Shown here: piece by piece, positions 1 through 10,415 of the stretch | How positions within the stretch are numbered: the first letter of the stretch is position 1 | Layout: the number at the start of each line of letters is the position of its first letter | DNA from: Candidatus Liberibacter americanus str. Sao Paulo | GTDB taxonomy: Bacteria; Pseudomonadota; Alphaproteobacteria; Rhizobiales; Rhizobiaceae | Direction of reading: 5' to 3' | Assembly: GCF_000496595.1 (NCBI RefSeq) | Contig: NC_022793.1 | Location: 1,116,001-1,180,000 of the forward strand | DNA length: 64,000 nucleotides | Notes under the pieces: generated by a model | Seen by the model: the letters and a program-made list of their open reading frames with translations, nothing else | The model's database searches: none | Told to the model about the DNA's origin: nothing | Translations under genes and position numbers: made by a program

Positions 1-910
1 TGGATATATAATTATAATATCCAAATATAAAACATATAATCACAATATGACGATTTATTTGCTAACCTTCTATTGAAGTTTTAATGCACGGAAATCAATA
101 ATTAAAAACAACAAGATAATATAGCACTCAAGCTAAATACGATGATATCTTTTTAAACAATATCTAGATAAATATATTTATGTTATCATATATAATGATA
201 TTATGATTGCCTTACGAAATGTAGTTAACATACTACGCAAGTAAACTCTATTATAGATATAAAAAAACGTCTAAATTGTTAATATGATAAGTAAGAATCA
301 ACCATTAATATTACTCTCATAAAACTTGCAAAACCGATATTTCATACATTATGGAACATAAAAATATATAATTTAATAGCAATATCCATTAAAATATATT
401 GTCAAAATACAATTAATGCACACACAAAAAATCTTCTATATAACAGAAAATTATGACTTAAATTACAAATTAAACTAAAGAATCATAACTTTTATAAAAA
501 ATTAATTCAATAATATTAACTAATATAATTATTATAATTTATATTGTCATTATACATAAAAAACATCTAATGCTCTAAAATCAATTTAAATTGATATATT
601 TTTATCGTATGATAATTTGCAATATATATGTACATAAAAACATAAAAACATAAAAATAAAATAAATATAATAAGCTTGAAATGATATTAACTTAAAATTT
701 AGTTTTTTATTTATCAGATGTTGAAAGTTTTTGTTAAAATACTTGAAATTATAAAATGATTGCTTAATCTCATGATTTGGCAGATTGAACATCAAATTCT
801 TTTTTTTTATGTTATATTATCCTATCTACCCAATTTGGTTCTGTCGAAAAAAGTTGTTGTACATTAGTGTACTAATAACACAATTAATATTTTTCAAGGA
901 GAACAGATTT
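1..910. other. AT-rich non-coding stretch before aapJ
   Basis: I see no gene here. The sequence is extremely AT-rich with scattered stops in all frames; the one minus-strand reading frame at 586-795 is low-complexity Phe/Tyr/Ile/Lys-rich and has no ribosome binding site. The end of the stretch must hold the promoter of the amino-acid transporter operon, but I could not assign -35/-10 boxes with confidence in such AT-rich DNA. A purine-rich ribosome binding site (AAGGAG) lies just before position 911. Confidence 0.6.
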
Positions 911-1939
911 ATGTATAATTGTAGATTTTTTTTTACAGGTATTATTTTCTTGATAAATTTATATTTTATAAGTTTTAATGCTCAGGCCAATATTTTAAAA
1001 GAAGTTCAAAGCAGAGGTTTCTTAAATTGTGGGATAAACACTGGACTAGTTGGTTTTTCAGAAATGAATGCTAATGGGCAATGGAATGGATTTGATGTTG
1101 ACTTTTGTAAAGCTATATCTGCTACAATATTTGATGATGTTGATAAGGTTAAATACATTCCATTAAATGCAACAGACCGTTTCATCACTTTACAGTCAAA
1201 ACAAATTGACATATTAAGTCGAAATACAGGATGGACACTGACTCGTGAAACTACTTTAGGTCTTGCATTTCGCCCTATTACATATTTTGATGGACAAGGT
1301 TTTATGATGCGCAAGAAACCAAATATTTCTTCATCTCTTCAACTGTCTGGAGCAGCAATATGTGTTCAAGCAGGAACAACAACAGAGATTACATTATCAG
1401 ATTATTTTAGAACTAATAAAATGAAATATCATCCTATAGTATTCGAACGTGTTGAAGAGATTAATGCTGCATATCTTTCTAATCGTTGTGATGTTTATAC
1501 TGGAGATAAATCAGCTCTGTACACCTTGAGGCTCAGTACATCTGATCCAAGTGAACACATAATTTTACCAGAAACTATTTCAAAAGAACCACTTGGGCCA
1601 GTAATTATTCAGGGCGATAGTGTTTGGAATAATGTTGTCTCTTGGACACACTATGCATTAGTAAATGCAGAGGAATTAGGAATCACTAAGGAGAATGTTG
1701 AAAATATGCGTAATTCTAATAGTCCTGATATAAAACGTTTTCTCGGAACTGATGGCAATAAGATTGGCTCAAGTCTTGGCTTAACAAATGATTGGGCCTA
1801 TAGGATTATTAGACATATGGGTAACTATAGAGAAATATTTGATAGAAATCTTGGAAAAAATTCTATTTTGAAAATTCCTCATGGATACAATGCATTATGG
1901 TCCAATGGAGGAATTATGTATGCTCCACCTATCCGTTAA
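911..1939 (+). CDS. aapJ: General L-amino acid ABC transporter, periplasmic binding protein
   Basis: Binding component of the Aap general L-amino-acid importer (polar amino acid transporter family). It captures amino acids in the periplasm and delivers them to the AapQ/AapM channel. I start at ATG 911 rather than an upstream in-frame ATG at 785, because AAGGAG sits just ahead of 911 and the protein then opens with a classical signal peptide of about 26 residues ending in AQA. The mature part has the family's opening around CGINTGLVGFS and a full length of 342 residues. It is the first gene of aapJ-aapQ-aapM-aapP. The next gene starts 125 bp downstream, a wider gap than elsewhere in the operon, as is common between a highly expressed binding protein and its permeases. 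Identity is from recognised family features and gene order. Confidence 0.93.
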   Translation: MYNCRFFFTGIIFLINLYFISFNAQANILKEVQSRGFLNCGINTGLVGFSEMNANGQWNGFDVDFCKAISATIFDDVDKVKYIPLNATDRFITLQSKQIDILSRNTGWTLTRETTLGLAFRPITYFDGQGFMMRKKPNISSSLQLSGAAICVQAGTTTEITLSDYFRTNKMKYHPIVFERVEEINAAYLSNRCDVYTGDKSALYTLRLSTSDPSEHIILPETISKEPLGPVIIQGDSVWNNVVSWTHYALVNAEELGITKENVENMRNSNSPDIKRFLGTDGNKIGSSLGLTNDWAYRIIRHMGNYREIFDRNLGKNSILKIPHGYNALWSNGGIMYAPPIR

Positions 1940-2063
1940 ACTTAGTGTTTTATGATGATCTTCAGTATATGCATTCTATGTATATTAATCAATAAATCTG
2001 ATGATAAATATCGGCAGCGCTCATTTAAAAATAAGACTTTAGTTGCTGAATTGAGGTGAATAT

Positions 2064-3260
2064 ATGATTGAAAATATTAAAAATACAGTACTATGCCGTA
2101 TAAAAAATATTAAATTTTTATACGATATACATTTTAGAAGCATGTTTACTCAAGCTCTTATCTTATCTTTAATTGTAATAGTTTTATCAAAAATAATAAG
2201 TAATATTTCTTATAATATGGATAAATCCAATATATCATTAGGCTTAGATTTTCTTCAATATCGTGCTGGATTTGAAATAGATCAAGGTATCATACCTTAC
2301 AATGGAGATGATTCGTATGCTAGGGCTTTATTAGTCGGTTTCACTAATACTTTCACATTAGCATTGTTAGGAGTAATTCCTTCTACCATTATAGGAATTT
2401 TTATTGGCATAGGACGATTATCTTCTAATAAGCTCTTATCATGGATTTGCAGGATTTACGTAGAGATATTTCGTAATATACCTCCATTAGTAGTAATATT
2501 CTTTTGGTATAGATCCCTTCTATCTGCTCTTCCATCCCCTGAACATTCAGTATATTTTCCACTTGGAATATTTTTAAGCAATAGAGGAATATATTTTCCT
2601 AAATTAATAATGGATATTAATGCACAAATTATTTTATTTGTCTTCTTATTAGGAATAGTTTTAAGCATCGTAACAATAATATTATCTCGTAAATTTCACG
2701 AAAGAACTGGCCGTGCATTGCCTGTTTACTATATTTCCATTTTTTTAACATTCGGGTTGCCGGTAATATTATTGTACATAACTAATTTGAAATTAAGTTT
2801 TGATTATCCTGTGTTAGGTAATTTTAACTTTGATGGAGGATTTGCAGTTTGTCCTGAATTTATTTCGCTGTACATAGCTTTATCATGTTATACAGCTTCT
2901 TTTATAGCAGAAATTATACGATTAGGAATAACTTCAGTGCCACGTGGACAAATGGAGGCTGCAACAGCACTGGGCTTGAACCGTGGAAAGGCAACACGAT
3001 TTATCATTTTGCCACAGGCGATGCGAGTAATTATTCCTCCTCTTACCAGTCAATATTTGAACCTTCTAAAGAATTCTTCTCTTGCTGTAACAGTAGGTTT
3101 CTCTGATCTAGTTTCAGTTGGAGGAGTTATAATTAATCAGACAGGTCAAGCAATTGAAATTGTGCTGATTTGGATGTTTATATACTTAAGCCTTTCAATA
3201 ATGACGTCTCTATTAATGAACTGGATAAATAAAAAAATTGCTTTAAGGGAGGTAAAATGA
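2064..3260 (+). CDS. aapQ: General L-amino acid ABC transporter, permease AapQ
   Basis: Inner-membrane permease of the Aap importer, expected to pair with AapM. The 398-residue protein has several hydrophobic segments. A His/Glu/Gln-type permease domain fills the C-terminal two thirds, with the EAA loop ([16 protein letters not shown]) near residue 297 that contacts the ATPase AapP. The N-terminal part before the permease domain is longer than in ordinary amino-acid permeases, which is typical of AapQ. Ribosome binding site GAGGTG lies just ahead of ATG 2064. The stop overlaps the start of aapM by 4 bp (ATGA), so translation is probably coupled. Confidence 0.93.
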   Translation: MIENIKNTVLCRIKNIKFLYDIHFRSMFTQALILSLIVIVLSKIISNISYNMDKSNISLGLDFLQYRAGFEIDQGIIPYNGDDSYARALLVGFTNTFTLALLGVIPSTIIGIFIGIGRLSSNKLLSWICRIYVEIFRNIPPLVVIFFWYRSLLSALPSPEHSVYFPLGIFLSNRGIYFPKLIMDINAQIILFVFLLGIVLSIVTIILSRKFHERTGRALPVYYISIFLTFGLPVILLYITNLKLSFDYPVLGNFNFDGGFAVCPEFISLYIALSCYTASFIAEIIRLGITSVPRGQMEAATALGLNRGKATRFIILPQAMRVIIPPLTSQYLNLLKNSSLAVTVGFSDLVSVGGVIINQTGQAIEIVLIWMFIYLSLSIMTSLLMNWINKKIALREVK

Positions 3261-4414
3261 GCTATCCTAGTGGTAAATTCTATGTACGTAAAAGGTTGTT
3301 ATCACCCAGTTTACCTCCTGTTAGTCAACGTGGAATTATAGCATGGATTCACACCAATTTTTTCTGCAATATTAGGGATTCAATTCTGACTATTTTAGCA
3401 ATAACATCTTTAATATATTTAATACCTAATATAGTTGAATGGCTTTTTATAGACGCTGTATGGACAGGAAGTGATAGAAGATCATGTATGACAATATCTC
3501 AAGGAGGAATTCAGCCAGAAAATTGGAGCGGCGCTTGTTGGGCTTTTGTAGTTGATAGATATAATTTATTTATATTTGGCAATTATCCTGAAGAAGAAAG
3601 ATGGAGACCTGTTCTTATATTTATAATTGGAATTTTATTGATTATACCAATGCTAATTCCGTCTTATCCTCGAAAGCTGCTAAATGGTATATTGTTGTTT
3701 ATCTTATTCCCAGTTTTTTCCTTCTTCATATTGCATGGCGGAATAGTACTTAGTGTTGTTGAAACATCGAAATGGGGAGGATTACTAGTTACTTTAGTTA
3801 TCTCATTCTTTGGAATTGCTTTTTCTATGCCGATAGGTGTATTACTAGCATTAGGAAGACAAGCTGATATGCCTGTTTTGCGATATGCTTGCGTTACATT
3901 AATTGAGACATTTCGCGGAGTTCCTTTAGTCACAGTGCTTTTTACTGCAAGTATAATGTTACCCCTATTCCTACCTGATAATTGGAATATAGATAAGTTA
4001 TTGCGAGCTCTTGTGGGAGTTACAGCTTTTGCCGCCGCTTATATTGCGGAAGTTGTTAGAGGCGGATTACAGTCAATTCCTAAGGGTCAATTCGATGCTG
4101 CTAATTCATTAGGATTAAGCTATATTCAGACAATGAGATTTATAGTTGTTCCTCAAGCAATTAAACGAGTTATACCAGGAATTGTGAATACATTTATAGG
4201 TTTATTTAAAGATAGCACTCTTATTTCTATAATAAATATGTTTGATCTTTTGGGCATAGTAAGAGCAAACTTCAGTGACTCATCATGGATATCTCCTGTT
4301 ACTCCTATAAGCGGATTAGTATTTGTTGGATTTGTGTTTTGGGTATTCTGCTTTAGCATGTCATTATATTCTATATTTATAGAAAAATATCTTAATAAGG
4401 GAATGAAAAAATAA
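3257..4414 (+). CDS. aapM: General L-amino acid ABC transporter, permease AapM
   Basis: Second permease of the Aap importer, 385 residues. It has an N-terminal hydrophobic segment, a hydrophilic stretch rich in Trp/Arg/Cys, and then the membrane domain. The EAA-like loop ([17 protein letters not shown]) lies near residue 278 and is the coupling site for the ATPase. The extended N-terminus distinguishes AapM from short HisM/GlnP-type permeases. It overlaps aapQ by 4 bp and precedes aapP by 14 bp, so the three genes are surely one transcript. No damage is visible. Confidence 0.93.
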   Translation: MSYPSGKFYVRKRLLSPSLPPVSQRGIIAWIHTNFFCNIRDSILTILAITSLIYLIPNIVEWLFIDAVWTGSDRRSCMTISQGGIQPENWSGACWAFVVDRYNLFIFGNYPEEERWRPVLIFIIGILLIIPMLIPSYPRKLLNGILLFILFPVFSFFILHGGIVLSVVETSKWGGLLVTLVISFFGIAFSMPIGVLLALGRQADMPVLRYACVTLIETFRGVPLVTVLFTASIMLPLFLPDNWNIDKLLRALVGVTAFAAAYIAEVVRGGLQSIPKGQFDAANSLGLSYIQTMRFIVVPQAIKRVIPGIVNTFIGLFKDSTLISIINMFDLLGIVRANFSDSSWISPVTPISGLVFVGFVFWVFCFSMSLYSIFIEKYLNKGMKK

Positions 4415-4428
4415 GGATTCTTGTACTG

Positions 4429-5202
4429 ATGAAAAAAAATCTAATCGATTCAAAAAAAATAGATCAGAACAACTTTGCTATTGAAATAAAGCTTCTAAAT
4501 AAGTGGTATGGTAATTTTCATGCACTACGCGACATTAATCTTAATATAACAAAAGGTGAGATAGTTACTATAGCTGGACCTTCAGGATCTGGTAAATCTA
4601 CTTTGATACGTTGCATTAATAGAATCGAAAAACACCAAGAAGGTGAAATAATTATCGATGGAATTCCCCTTAATAGTGATGTAAGAAATATTGAAGAAGT
4701 ACGTCGTGATGTTGGAATGGTTTTTCAACATTTCAATCTTTTCCCAAATCTAAGCATACTGGATAATTGTACCCTTGGACCTATTTGGGTTAGGAAAATG
4801 CCTAAGAAAGAAGCAGAAGAACTTGCCATGTATTACCTTAATAAGGTAAATATTGCTGATAAAGCAATGAGATCCTCTCTTATGTTATCTGGCGGAGAAA
4901 ATCAGCGTGCTGCCATTGCACGCTCTTTATGCATGAAACCAAAGATTATGTTATTTGATGAGCCGACATCTGCATTAGATCCAGAAATGGTAAAAGAAGT
5001 GTTGGATACAATGGTAGATCTTGCAAAAGAAGGAATGACTATGATTTGCGTAACTCATGAAATGGGTTTTGCTAGACAAGTAGCTGATAGAGTTGTATTT
5101 ATGGATCAAGGACAAATTGTTGAACAAAATATCCCTGAAGACTTTTTTACTAATCCTCAACACGAAAGGACAAAAGCTTTCTTAAGTCAGATAATTTATT
5201 AA
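4429..5202 (+). CDS. aapP: General L-amino acid ABC transporter, ATP-binding protein
   Basis: Cytoplasmic ATPase powering the Aap importer, 257 residues, normal for GlnQ/HisP-type subunits. Walker A GPSGSGKS is at residues 50-57, then a Q-loop, the signature LSGGENQR near 153, Walker [11 protein letters not shown] near 178 and the switch His in CVTHEMGF. The sequence after the switch ([16 protein letters not shown]) is typical of amino-acid importers. It is the last gene of the aap operon; the following 130 bp are AT-rich and lead to tRNA-Pro. The transporter is complete, so the cell can still import a broad range of amino acids. Confidence 0.95.
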   Translation: MKKNLIDSKKIDQNNFAIEIKLLNKWYGNFHALRDINLNITKGEIVTIAGPSGSGKSTLIRCINRIEKHQEGEIIIDGIPLNSDVRNIEEVRRDVGMVFQHFNLFPNLSILDNCTLGPIWVRKMPKKEAEELAMYYLNKVNIADKAMRSSLMLSGGENQRAAIARSLCMKPKIMLFDEPTSALDPEMVKEVLDTMVDLAKEGMTMICVTHEMGFARQVADRVVFMDQGQIVEQNIPEDFFTNPQHERTKAFLSQIIY

Positions 5203-5337
5203 ATAAAAATTTTTCAGTTACATATTATTATATCTTTTCATTTAAATAGAGATATATTATTTTAGTCATGATTTATATTATGACTTGATTAGTTGTTATA
5301 TAAATATATATACTTCATGGATTAAAGTATTTGTATA

Positions 5338-5414
<77 letters not shown>

Positions 5415-5463
5415 TTTTTGTTCGATTTTTATGTATTGAGATATGGGATTAAACTTATTTAGC

Positions 5464-5775
5464 ATGTTAGCAAAAATTTACTATAAATGTAAAACATCTA
5501 CTCAATCAGGAAAAAAAGGACGCATAGGAATGTGGGTGTTGGATTTTGAGAGACAAGATCCAACTTATGTAGAGCCATTATTAGGTTACAAATCTTCCAA
5601 AGATACTATGCAACAAGTTAAACTATTTTTCCCATCTTTAGAAAAAGCAAAAAAATATGCTGACGGTCATAGTATTGAATATTATGTAATACCATCTTAT
5701 ACGTCGGTTGTTCATACACAAAAATCTTATCAAGATAATTTTTCATACGATCGTCTTCAGCCTTGGACGCATTAA
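5464..5775 (+). CDS. NADH dehydrogenase (complex I) accessory subunit, NDUFS4-like
   Basis: Small accessory subunit of respiratory complex I, of the alphaproteobacterial NDUFS4/18-kDa family ('ETC complex I subunit conserved region'). It is expected on the matrix-side arm of the enzyme. Recognition rests on the family start AKIY, the block IGMWVLDFE, and the C-terminal signature DNFSYDRLQPWTH. I chose ATG 5464, giving 103 residues, because homologues begin M-x-AKIY. An in-frame ATG at 5443 would add seven residues and has only a weak GAG two bases upstream. Neither start has a strong ribosome binding site. The gene is flanked by tRNA-Pro and tRNA-Arg and stands alone, away from the main nuo operon. 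Confidence 0.85.
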   Translation: MLAKIYYKCKTSTQSGKKGRIGMWVLDFERQDPTYVEPLLGYKSSKDTMQQVKLFFPSLEKAKKYADGHSIEYYVIPSYTSVVHTQKSYQDNFSYDRLQPWTH

Positions 5776-5799
5776 ATATATGATAGTAAAAGTAATTTT

Positions 5800-5876
5800 G
5801 GCCCCTTAGCTCAGCTGGATAGAGCGTCTGCCTTCTAAGCAGGATGTCGCAGGTTCGAATCCTGCAGGGGTCACCA
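5800..5876 (+). tRNA. tRNA-Arg (anticodon TCT)
   Basis: Complete cloverleaf. The acceptor GGCCCCT pairs with AGGGGTC, with one G-T pair at the second position. The anticodon loop is CTTCTAA with TCT, the T-loop is TTCGAAT, and the 3' CCA is encoded. TCT reads AGA/AGG, the arginine codons favoured in AT-rich genomes. Confidence 0.96.
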
Positions 5877-7212
5877 TTATAATTATAAATTATTGATTTT
5901 ACAGCATTTTTTGTAAGTTTAGTCGCAATTTTGAAAAGGTAACAAGCTGTTCACTTCATCTTAAAAATAAATCTATATATTCTTTTATTATTTTTTTGAA
6001 TAATTCCCTCCTCAATAAAGACAACTAACATTCTATTGAGAACAGTATTAAAAATCTTCTTCGTCGATTATTCTCATAAAGTGGATATATTGTAATATCT
6101 GATAATAAAAAAAATTAAAACAAAATCGTCAAATGATGATATTAGATTTTAATTAGAAGATAAAAGAATAAGATAAGTTTTAAAAATTAATATAAACATT
6201 ACCAAATATATTGATAATTAACAGCTTTTCTATCTGTTATTAGGTTATGTTTAATACCTATAAAATCTAGTATCATATAACCAAAAGTAAAATAAACATC
6301 AAGGCAACAATAAACTTCTAAAATTCAATCCTTAAAATCATTTAATTCATTCAATTAACCGTTATGAAATCATAATAAATTTATTTTTAAATAATTAAAA
6401 AATTAACTTAGAATAAGACATATTGTATTTATATATTATATATATTCTAATTTGTTAATATAATAAAATATTTCTTACTCAAAATTTTTAAATACGTAAA
6501 AATACAATATGATTAAACTGAAATCAAGGAAAACAAAACCCAATAATACTACAACATAGGCTATTCTCCTAAATTTTTCCCTTTAAAAATCCAAAAACCT
6601 TAAATACGTTTCTATTTGCAATAAAACAAACTAATAAGGTATAAAAAAATAGTCAAAGAATGTCATCAATAAACTTATTAATTCGATATTATTTTTAAAT
6701 TATTACTATTTTATCTTCTTTTAATTATAAAATATCTTGTTAAATATTTGCTTGTTTATTCTATAATTTTAACTCGAGATTATATAATATTATACACTCA
6801 TATTTGTTGCATTATATGGGTTGCTCATATTTCATATATTAAGAATATAGGATATATAGCTAATATCCAACCTAAATAGTACTTCTGCTATAACTATTAA
6901 ATCATTTGAAAATATCAACTAAATCAGAGAAATACTCCTTAGACGATAAGATAATATTGTAAACCATAATAATATAACTTATTGATTATGATAATAAATG
7001 ATATGTAAACAATATATTATTATGCATATTTATTATATATATAACATATTCTTAAAGATTAATTGTTCAATGATATGTTATATTATTTAATATAAGTAAC
7101 TATTATTAGTATAATTTAAATAAAATAATCATCTTCATAATTAATATATAAAAAAACAAATACCTATTAAGTGTATCTATATTATTAATTATTTCCCTTG
7201 TTTTTAAGTACA
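5877..7212. other. 1.3-kb stretch without a recognisable gene
   Basis: The DNA is very AT-rich, with dense stops in all six frames and no reading frame that looks coding. I found no tRNA, repeat array or strong hairpin. It lies between tRNA-Arg and the convergent yibQ-like gene. By its length and composition it is most likely eroded former coding DNA, but no remnant can be recognised by eye. Confidence 0.5.
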
Positions 7213-8424
7213 TTAAATATAATATTTGACTAAGCAAGATAAAGGAACAATTAAAATATCCTTCATATAATCTTCCTTCAACCATTGCAAAATCTCTTCA
7301 ATATTTTCATCGAAAGAAACCACTACACCTATTGCCTTTCCTGAAACTCTAGCCTTATACTCAAGAGACTTTAATTTTTTTCTAATATCATTTCGGTTAT
7401 ATTGATAATCTAAATACAAATCAGATGATATATAAGGAAGATTGATATTAGCAGCTAATTCCTTGCTAATGTTATTATGCCTTGAACTGCCATCATCTAA
7501 AAAGAACAGTTTTCGATTAGCAAGCTCATTAAATAAAATCATAATAGAAGATTTATCAGAAAGGAAACTTGAACCGAGATAATTCATAATACCATAATAG
7601 TTAGTTGCCTGATTTAAAGAATTATAGATTATATTACTAAGTTCCTTGGGTGATCGATTGGTTTTTAAAACATAAGGATCATCTTTAGAATTTAATATCG
7701 TAAAGTCTTGCATAGGAATTTGCAAAATAGTCTCTTGTCCTTTGTTTAAAGATGTTTCCATAAATTTTTTTAAATTATTACCATTAGAAGCAAAAGCAAG
7801 AGTAAAATTTTCAGGTAATAAATTGATAACACGTTGCGTTCCATTTTTGCTTATGCCTAAACCAGAAATTACAATAGCAATACGCGGACCAACACCAGGA
7901 TCTGGACAATATTTTGTATAATCTTCAAAGGAAGTTGATGAATTATCATCTTTAATAGATAGAAAACCACGACTTTTATTTGTAACTAATCTATCTTTAT
8001 GAATAACAGATACAAATTTTTCTTTTTTATTATTTAATGGATCAATGACACTGCTAAACTTATTTGTATTAACAGATATAATCTTTTTTTCCTTTGTCTT
8101 CAAAGGATCAATAACATTGACAGTATTATTTTTATTGATAGAAAATTTACCGTTATCACCTTTAAATGGTTCAATTGATTTTTCTGGGTATTGAACAGCA
8201 TCAATAGCGCTACTGTTTGATTTAGAAATTTCCGGAATAAAATAATATTGATCTGTTTTAGAAACTATACCATTAAAAGAATCATATCTAATGATATGAA
8301 TTGAAAGACAAATAACACATATAGAAAACAAAAGACAAAATCCAAAACGAGAGATAATCTTTAGATAAAAAGATCTCTTTGTGATAGATTTTTCCCCTAA
8401 AGGGCGATTAAGATTAGTACTCAA
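7213..8424 (-). CDS. Divergent polysaccharide deacetylase family protein (YibQ-like)
   Basis: Member of the divergent polysaccharide deacetylase (YibQ) family; the activity is not established for this protein. It has a cytoplasmic N-terminus, one membrane segment at about residues 22-46, a long Ser/Lys/Asn-rich linker, and the conserved domain from about residue 178 (GPRIAIVISGLGIS) to the end. The linker contains two copies of a VIDPL-centred motif near residues 104 and 126, suggesting an internal duplication. The domain should face the periplasm. In rhizobia this gene usually follows rsfS, rlmH, a peptidase M23 gene and ctpA; here rsfS lies 640 bp upstream and the intervening genes are missing. 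At 403 residues the length is normal. Confidence 0.82.
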   Translation of the reverse strand: MSTNLNRPLGEKSITKRSFYLKIISRFGFCLLFSICVICLSIHIIRYDSFNGIVSKTDQYYFIPEISKSNSSAIDAVQYPEKSIEPFKGDNGKFSINKNNTVNVIDPLKTKEKKIISVNTNKFSSVIDPLNNKKEKFVSVIHKDRLVTNKSRGFLSIKDDNSSTSFEDYTKYCPDPGVGPRIAIVISGLGISKNGTQRVINLLPENFTLAFASNGNNLKKFMETSLNKGQETILQIPMQDFTILNSKDDPYVLKTNRSPKELSNIIYNSLNQATNYYGIMNYLGSSFLSDKSSIMILFNELANRKLFFLDDGSSRHNNISKELAANINLPYISSDLYLDYQYNRNDIRKKLKSLEYKARVSGKAIGVVVSFDENIEEILQWLKEDYMKDILIVPLSCLVKYYI

Positions 8425-9062
8425 AAGTTATGCACTTTATTTAAAAATATTATATAATCTACGTATAACCACATGTTATTATATAACCTCAATAATGCAA
8501 ATGGAAATAAGTAATTCATCATAGAATTCAATAAAAAACATAAATATAATTTATATTGACTATTGTATGGTATTATATACATAAATTAACATAAAATATG
8601 TTTAACTTTAATAGATTATATACTTAATATATTATCACAAGTATTTATTAGACATAACAAAGTGATTAAATAAAAATATTCTACCAAATATATAGTAAAT
8701 AATCTATATTACTAATAAAATTCAAGGGTAATATAATTACTTAAATTATTAGCAAAAAATAAAGATGAATAACTTGTATCGATATCAAATCATCATTAAT
8801 ATTTGGAATGTTAGTAAATTAAGGCTCAATATGCAATAATAATTATCAAAAGACATATTAAAGATATACTATTAACAAGAATGAAATGAATTTACTACCT
8901 AATTTTAAATTATAAAACACTCCCAAAATCAAATGAAAACACATCAACAGATAAGTCTAGTAATCTGTTATCTAAATTAATTATAGTATAACAACACAAG
9001 TAACAGATTTATCCATAGTTTCATATACCAAAAAGAAAAGATACCAATTATAAATAATACTT
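8425..9062. other. Gap between rsfS and the yibQ-like gene
   Basis: No gene is visible in these 640 bp. In relatives the interval normally carries rlmH, an EnvC-type peptidase and ctpA, so it may be the residue of deleted genes. All frames are broken by stops. Confidence 0.5.
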
Positions 9063-9419
9063 TTATGTCCACATAGATTCTAAATCATATAACTTACGAG
9101 ATTCAGGATGAAATATATGAACCATTATATCACCTAAATCAACTAAAACCCAGTTAGAGGCTAATAAACCCTCAACTCCATGCACATCGATTTTTTTCTG
9201 TTTAAGATAAGAAATCAATTTATCAGCAATAGAAGAAACGTGTTTTGTAGACCGACCTGAAACAATAATCATATTATCACATACTAAAGGACGATTAGGT
9301 GTAGCCTTTATATGAGATATATCATCAGCCTTAGTTTCTTGTAAAACTTCTATTACCAACTGAAGGCAAGAATCAGAATTATTGTTTTTTTGATTTTTTT
9401 TCTCTATATCTGCAGACAT
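9063..9419 (-). CDS. rsfS: Ribosome silencing factor RsfS
   Basis: RsfS (YbeB/Iojap family) binds ribosomal protein L14 and blocks joining of the ribosomal subunits, lowering translation in starvation. The 118-residue protein carries the family core KADDISHIKATPNRPLVCDN followed by MIIVSGRSTKHVSSIAD and ends with the typical VLVDLGDIMVHIFHPESRKLYDLESMW. I start at ATG 9419, preceded by AGGGAG; an adjacent GTG at 9422 is in frame and also possible. The poly-Asn/Lys stretch near the N-terminus is variable in the family. It is usually followed by rlmH, which is absent here. Confidence 0.93.
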   Translation of the reverse strand: MSADIEKKNQKNNNSDSCLQLVIEVLQETKADDISHIKATPNRPLVCDNMIIVSGRSTKHVSSIADKLISYLKQKKIDVHGVEGLLASNWVLVDLGDIMVHIFHPESRKLYDLESMWT

Positions 9420-10415
9420 CACTTTTCTCCCTAACCTAAATTTTCCAAAACCAGTAATATAATATTATTTTTATTAAGGGAATAATTAAAAAATTATATA
9501 TATTTTTTCGCTAATAAACATATTATAAAAAAATAAGATACATTTTGTGTCATTCGAATAAATGATAACGAACTAGCTTATTATAAAACTAATATTATGA
9601 TCATTATATTAACAAGAATAATAAATAAGTATTTATATCAAAATCGTTGAGTAAAACATTTCACGCATATATAGCTAATAGATTAAATTTGTTATTTTAA
9701 TATACGAAGATATTTTTCATAAAAACACAAAATTGTATTTTTAAAATTATTTAACCACCCAAAAAATAAATTATTTAAAATAATAACTATATTATTGATA
9801 ATATGGAAAAAATAACACGCATACGCATTAGATTAACTAACGTAGTACTCACTGAAAACTTTAGAAATGTTTAAGGCAATAAATCATAAATATAATCCAA
9901 AATAAAAGTAAATATTATATAATAATAAAAAATAAAAAAAGAATTATTTAAATGCTAGTGTTTTTGAAAATCTGTATTATAGATTAAAATATTGAATCTG
10001 TATCCTATATTTTCTTAAAACAATATCCCATATGAGGTTTAGGAATAGAAATATCTGATAAGATAAAAAATATTATTTTATCCTTAATTGAAAAAATTAA
10101 ATTAATAATAAACTAAGTAATTTTATATAATATGCTAAATATTTAATAATTAATAAACATAAGCGCTATGACTATTGTTAAATAAAAAATTAGCTATTAT
10201 ATAACCTATTATGTTTTTTATTTGCTCATAATTATATATGAAATAAATATATGTAAACATAAAATATGACAACTTAATAGGCTTTTAGATTGAATGCAAA
10301 AAATAAAGATTAAAAAAAATATTTTTTACTTCAAAATTAGAAAAAATAGTATACAATAATATTGTATTGAATTTCGTATGGAAATATTATTGAAATTTTA
10401 TATGAGATAAAATGT
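9420..10415. other. 1-kb AT-rich stretch before tRNA-Leu
   Basis: I see no gene. All frames are closed at short intervals and base composition is almost entirely A and T. The region between about 10300 and 10415 must contain the tRNA-Leu promoter, but no boxes stand out. Confidence 0.5.

Noticed and set aside
586..795. 69-codon minus-strand frame in the first gap
   Set aside because: It is low-complexity Phe/Tyr/Ile/Lys, lacks a ribosome binding site and overlaps the leader of aapJ; it looks like chance in AT-rich DNA.
1006..1314. 102-codon minus-strand frame inside aapJ
   Set aside because: It is antisense to a clear binding-protein gene and shows no independent coding features.
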